A stretch of DNA of 64,000 nt from Akkermansiaceae bacterium UBA2381 (GTDB taxonomy: Bacteria > Verrucomicrobiota > Verrucomicrobiia > Verrucomicrobiales > DEV007): the NCBI GenBank assembly GCA_002344215.1, contig DDSV01000027.1, positions 1,276 through 65,275 on the forward strand. The letters run 5' to 3'. Shown piece after piece: positions 62,280-64,000 of this stretch. A program made the position numbers and the translations under genes. The notes under the pieces were generated by a model, which was given only the letters and a program-made list of their open reading frames with translations, was not told where the DNA came from and did not search any database. Numbering within the stretch: position 1 is the stretch's first letter; each line of letters opens with the position of its first letter.

Positions 62280-63887
62280 ATGCTCACCATCCGGAATCTC
62301 AAAAAATCCTACGGCGGAAGTTCTCTTTTTGAAGAAGCCGACCTGCAGATCAACTACGACACCCGCGCCGCCCTCGTCGGACCCAACGGTGCCGGCAAAT
62401 CGACCATTTTCCGCATCATCCTCGGCCAGGAGGAAGCCGACCAGGGAACGGTCGATCTCGACGAGTGGTCGCTTGTCGGATACCTGCCCCAGGAGAGCGA
62501 GGATGTCGGCAATTTCAGCGTTCTTGATATCGCAACCGGCCGCGCCGGAACCATCGCGGAGCTGGAGACCGAGCTGAAGGCCATGGAGGAGGCCGGCACG
62601 GTCGACTCCCGCGCCTATTACGAAGCCCAAACCAAATTTGACGCCCTCAACGACCCCACCGTGGAGGCGAAAGCGAAGAAAATGCTGCGCGGCCTGGGCT
62701 ATCCGGCCGAGAACTTCGACCGCCCCGCGAAGGAGATGAGCGGCGGCTGGATCATGCGGGCGCACCTCGCCCGCCTTCTCGTGATCGAGCCCAGCCTGCT
62801 CATGCTCGACGAACCGACGAACCACCTCGACCTTATGTCGCTGCTCTGGTTCCAGGACTATCTGAAGACTTACAACGGAGCCATCCTCATGATCTCGCAC
62901 GACCGGGAATTCATGGATGCCATCGTCACCGAAGTCCACGAAATCTCCGAACGCCGTCTGCTTCATTACAACGGCAATTACTCTGACTTCGAGAAGCAGC
63001 GATACGACAACTACGAGCGGCAGAACAACGCCTACAAGAACCAGCAGAAGCAGATCGGCGAACTCCAGGCCTTTGCGAACAAGTTCCGCTCCGTTTCCTC
63101 AAAGGCTTCCCAGGCCCAGTCCAAGCTCAAGGAAATCGAGCGAATCGAGAAAATCGAAAAACCGCAGGCACCGAAGAAGCCTTTCCGCTTCCAGATCCCC
63201 GACCCGCCGCGCGGCGGGCAGAAGGCGGTCACCCTCGAGGGTATCCATTTCGCCTACGGAACCCACAAGGTCTACGAAGGGATCGATCTCACCATCGAAC
63301 GCGGCGAACGCACCGTGCTGGTCGGGCCGAACGGATCCGGTAAATCAACTCTCCTGAAACTCCTCGGCGGCGAACTGACGCCCCAGCAGGGCAAGGTCAT
63401 CCAGGGTCACAACGCCAAGATCGGCTACTTCTCCCAGCACCGCTCCGCGACCCTGAACCCGAACAATTCCGTTCTCACCGAAGTCCTCGAGGCCGCCCCG
63501 ACCCTTCGCGAAGACGAAGCCCGCGGCATCCTCGGCTCCTTCATGTTCCGCAAGGAAGAGGTCTACAAAATGACCCGCGTCCTTAGCGGAGGGGAAAAAA
63601 GCCGCCTCAACCTTATCAAGTTCCTCGTCGATCCGCCGAACATCCTTCTCATGGATGAGCCGACCACCCACCTGGATATCCTCACGGTTGAGTCGCTCAT
63701 CCTCGCGCTGGAGAACTACGCCGGAACACTCGTCTTCATCTCGCACGATGTGCACTTCATCAAAAAGCTCGCCAAAGACGTCATTCACGTGGCGAACGGC
63801 GCGGCAAAACGCTTCAATGGTGACTGGGACTATTTCATCGAGAAGTCCGGTGCCGGAAATGAGCGTGCGGCACTGACGGCGGAGTGA
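62280..63887 (+). CDS. ABC-F family ATP-binding protein
   Basis: This 535-residue protein has two ABC domains: Walker A GPNGAGKST at residues 34-42 and GPNGSGKST in the second half, signatures MSGGW and LSGGEKSRL, and Walker B plus DEPTNHLD in the first domain and DEPTTHLD in the second. No TM is present. The linker (about 250-320) is a charged helix, the feature of ABC-F ribosome-binding factors. It may be a translation factor like EttA/Uup; resistance is possible but not indicated. The second signature is canonical and the first is non-standard. Confidence 0.92.
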   Translation: MLTIRNLKKSYGGSSLFEEADLQINYDTRAALVGPNGAGKSTIFRIILGQEEADQGTVDLDEWSLVGYLPQESEDVGNFSVLDIATGRAGTIAELETELKAMEEAGTVDSRAYYEAQTKFDALNDPTVEAKAKKMLRGLGYPAENFDRPAKEMSGGWIMRAHLARLLVIEPSLLMLDEPTNHLDLMSLLWFQDYLKTYNGAILMISHDREFMDAIVTEVHEISERRLLHYNGNYSDFEKQRYDNYERQNNAYKNQQKQIGELQAFANKFRSVSSKASQAQSKLKEIERIEKIEKPQAPKKPFRFQIPDPPRGGQKAVTLEGIHFAYGTHKVYEGIDLTIERGERTVLVGPNGSGKSTLLKLLGGELTPQQGKVIQGHNAKIGYFSQHRSATLNPNNSVLTEVLEAAPTLREDEARGILGSFMFRKEEVYKMTRVLSGGEKSRLNLIKFLVDPPNILLMDEPTTHLDILTVESLILALENYAGTLVFISHDVHFIKKLAKDVIHVANGAAKRFNGDWDYFIEKSGAGNERAALTAE

Positions 63888-63972
63888 AGGGAGATTCAGT
63901 AGTCCCGGCGGAAACCGGGCAGACGCGAGTGCGCGCTTGTTCGCAGCCACGCTTCTCCCTTATCATCCGGGT

Positions 63973-64000
63973 ATGAGATGTCTCCTTTGCCTTGCCCTCC
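63973..64000 (+). CDS. Possible start of a next gene with signal peptide, cut by window end
   Basis: An ATG at 63973 begins MRCLLCLAL, which looks like the start of a signal peptide. Only nine codons are visible, so this is weak evidence. Confidence 0.3.

Overview
This 64 kb window is a GC-rich bacterial chromosome segment with no plasmid, phage or transposon genes that I can recognise. It reads like a member of the PVC group, most likely Verrucomicrobiota. Reasons: two secreted ThuA-domain proteins, Tat-exported Gfo/Idh/MocA oxidoreductase and sialidase-like proteins, a PL10 pectate lyase, a PQQ-type beta-propeller, an FG-GAP/VCBS protein, small secretin/TonB-short-domain proteins, an EboE homologue, a DUF4129/DUF4350 operon and many Sec or lipoprotein signals on proteins without informative domains. 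The phylum is an inference; no rRNA gene is present to settle it.

Layout. 1-6880: a VWA membrane protein cut by the window start, ThuA protein, histidinol-phosphatase-like phosphatase, a beta-helix/GH105-like fusion enzyme preceded by a hairpin-forming dispersed repeat, and a secreted TIM-barrel protein. 6893-18176: TPR-CHAT protease, secreted N-formylglutamate-amidohydrolase-like protein, HAD phosphatases, YdcF-like protein, Tat oxidoreductase, AroD, a TIGR01777 epimerase, and a degenerate receiver fused to a phosphotransfer helix domain. 18370-22359: cupredoxin, a stand-alone receiver, EboE-like protein, a membrane-anchored receiver and a small helical protein. 22363-30413: second ThuA protein, lipase-like lipoprotein, then a three-gene MotA/TolQ/ExbB plus two ExbD-like cassette followed by an FG-GAP protein. 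30438-35711: PlsC and a four-gene minus-strand membrane operon (DUF4350, DUF4129, B-box-like zinc finger/TM, polytopic protein). 35771-41891: PdxJ, an L,D-transpeptidase lipoprotein, a secreted helical-repeat protein paired with an OB-fold-like membrane protein, and FumC. 42056-48679: sialidase-like protein, PL10 lyase with PQQ-propeller protein, an SH3-like secreted protein, and a TPR-STN protein. 48767-53000: SDR, tRNA-Ser(UGA) with a strong hairpin and a T-arm-like repeat behind it, MFS transporter, a 52-residue lipoprotein, beta-helix protein. 52974-63887: MFS/spermidine-synthase-like fusion, SGNH hydrolase, coiled-coil protein, UbiB kinase, M1 aminopeptidase with HEAT repeats, ABC-F ATPase.

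How the genes fit together. Polysaccharide use is the clearest theme (GH105-like, PL10, sialidase-like, beta-helix, MFS and TIM-barrel proteins), alongside ordinary housekeeping genes (aroD, pdxJ, fumC, plsC, ubiB-like, tRNA-Ser). The most unusual unit is the 25244-29220 cassette. It encodes a TolQ/MotA-type channel protein with an N-terminal zinc ribbon plus two different ExbD-like partners. One partner keeps an aspartate where the family's proton-carrying residue lies, and the other has serine there. The second unusual zone is 17412-22359, where incomplete two-component proteins lie among a cupredoxin and an orphan EboE-like protein.
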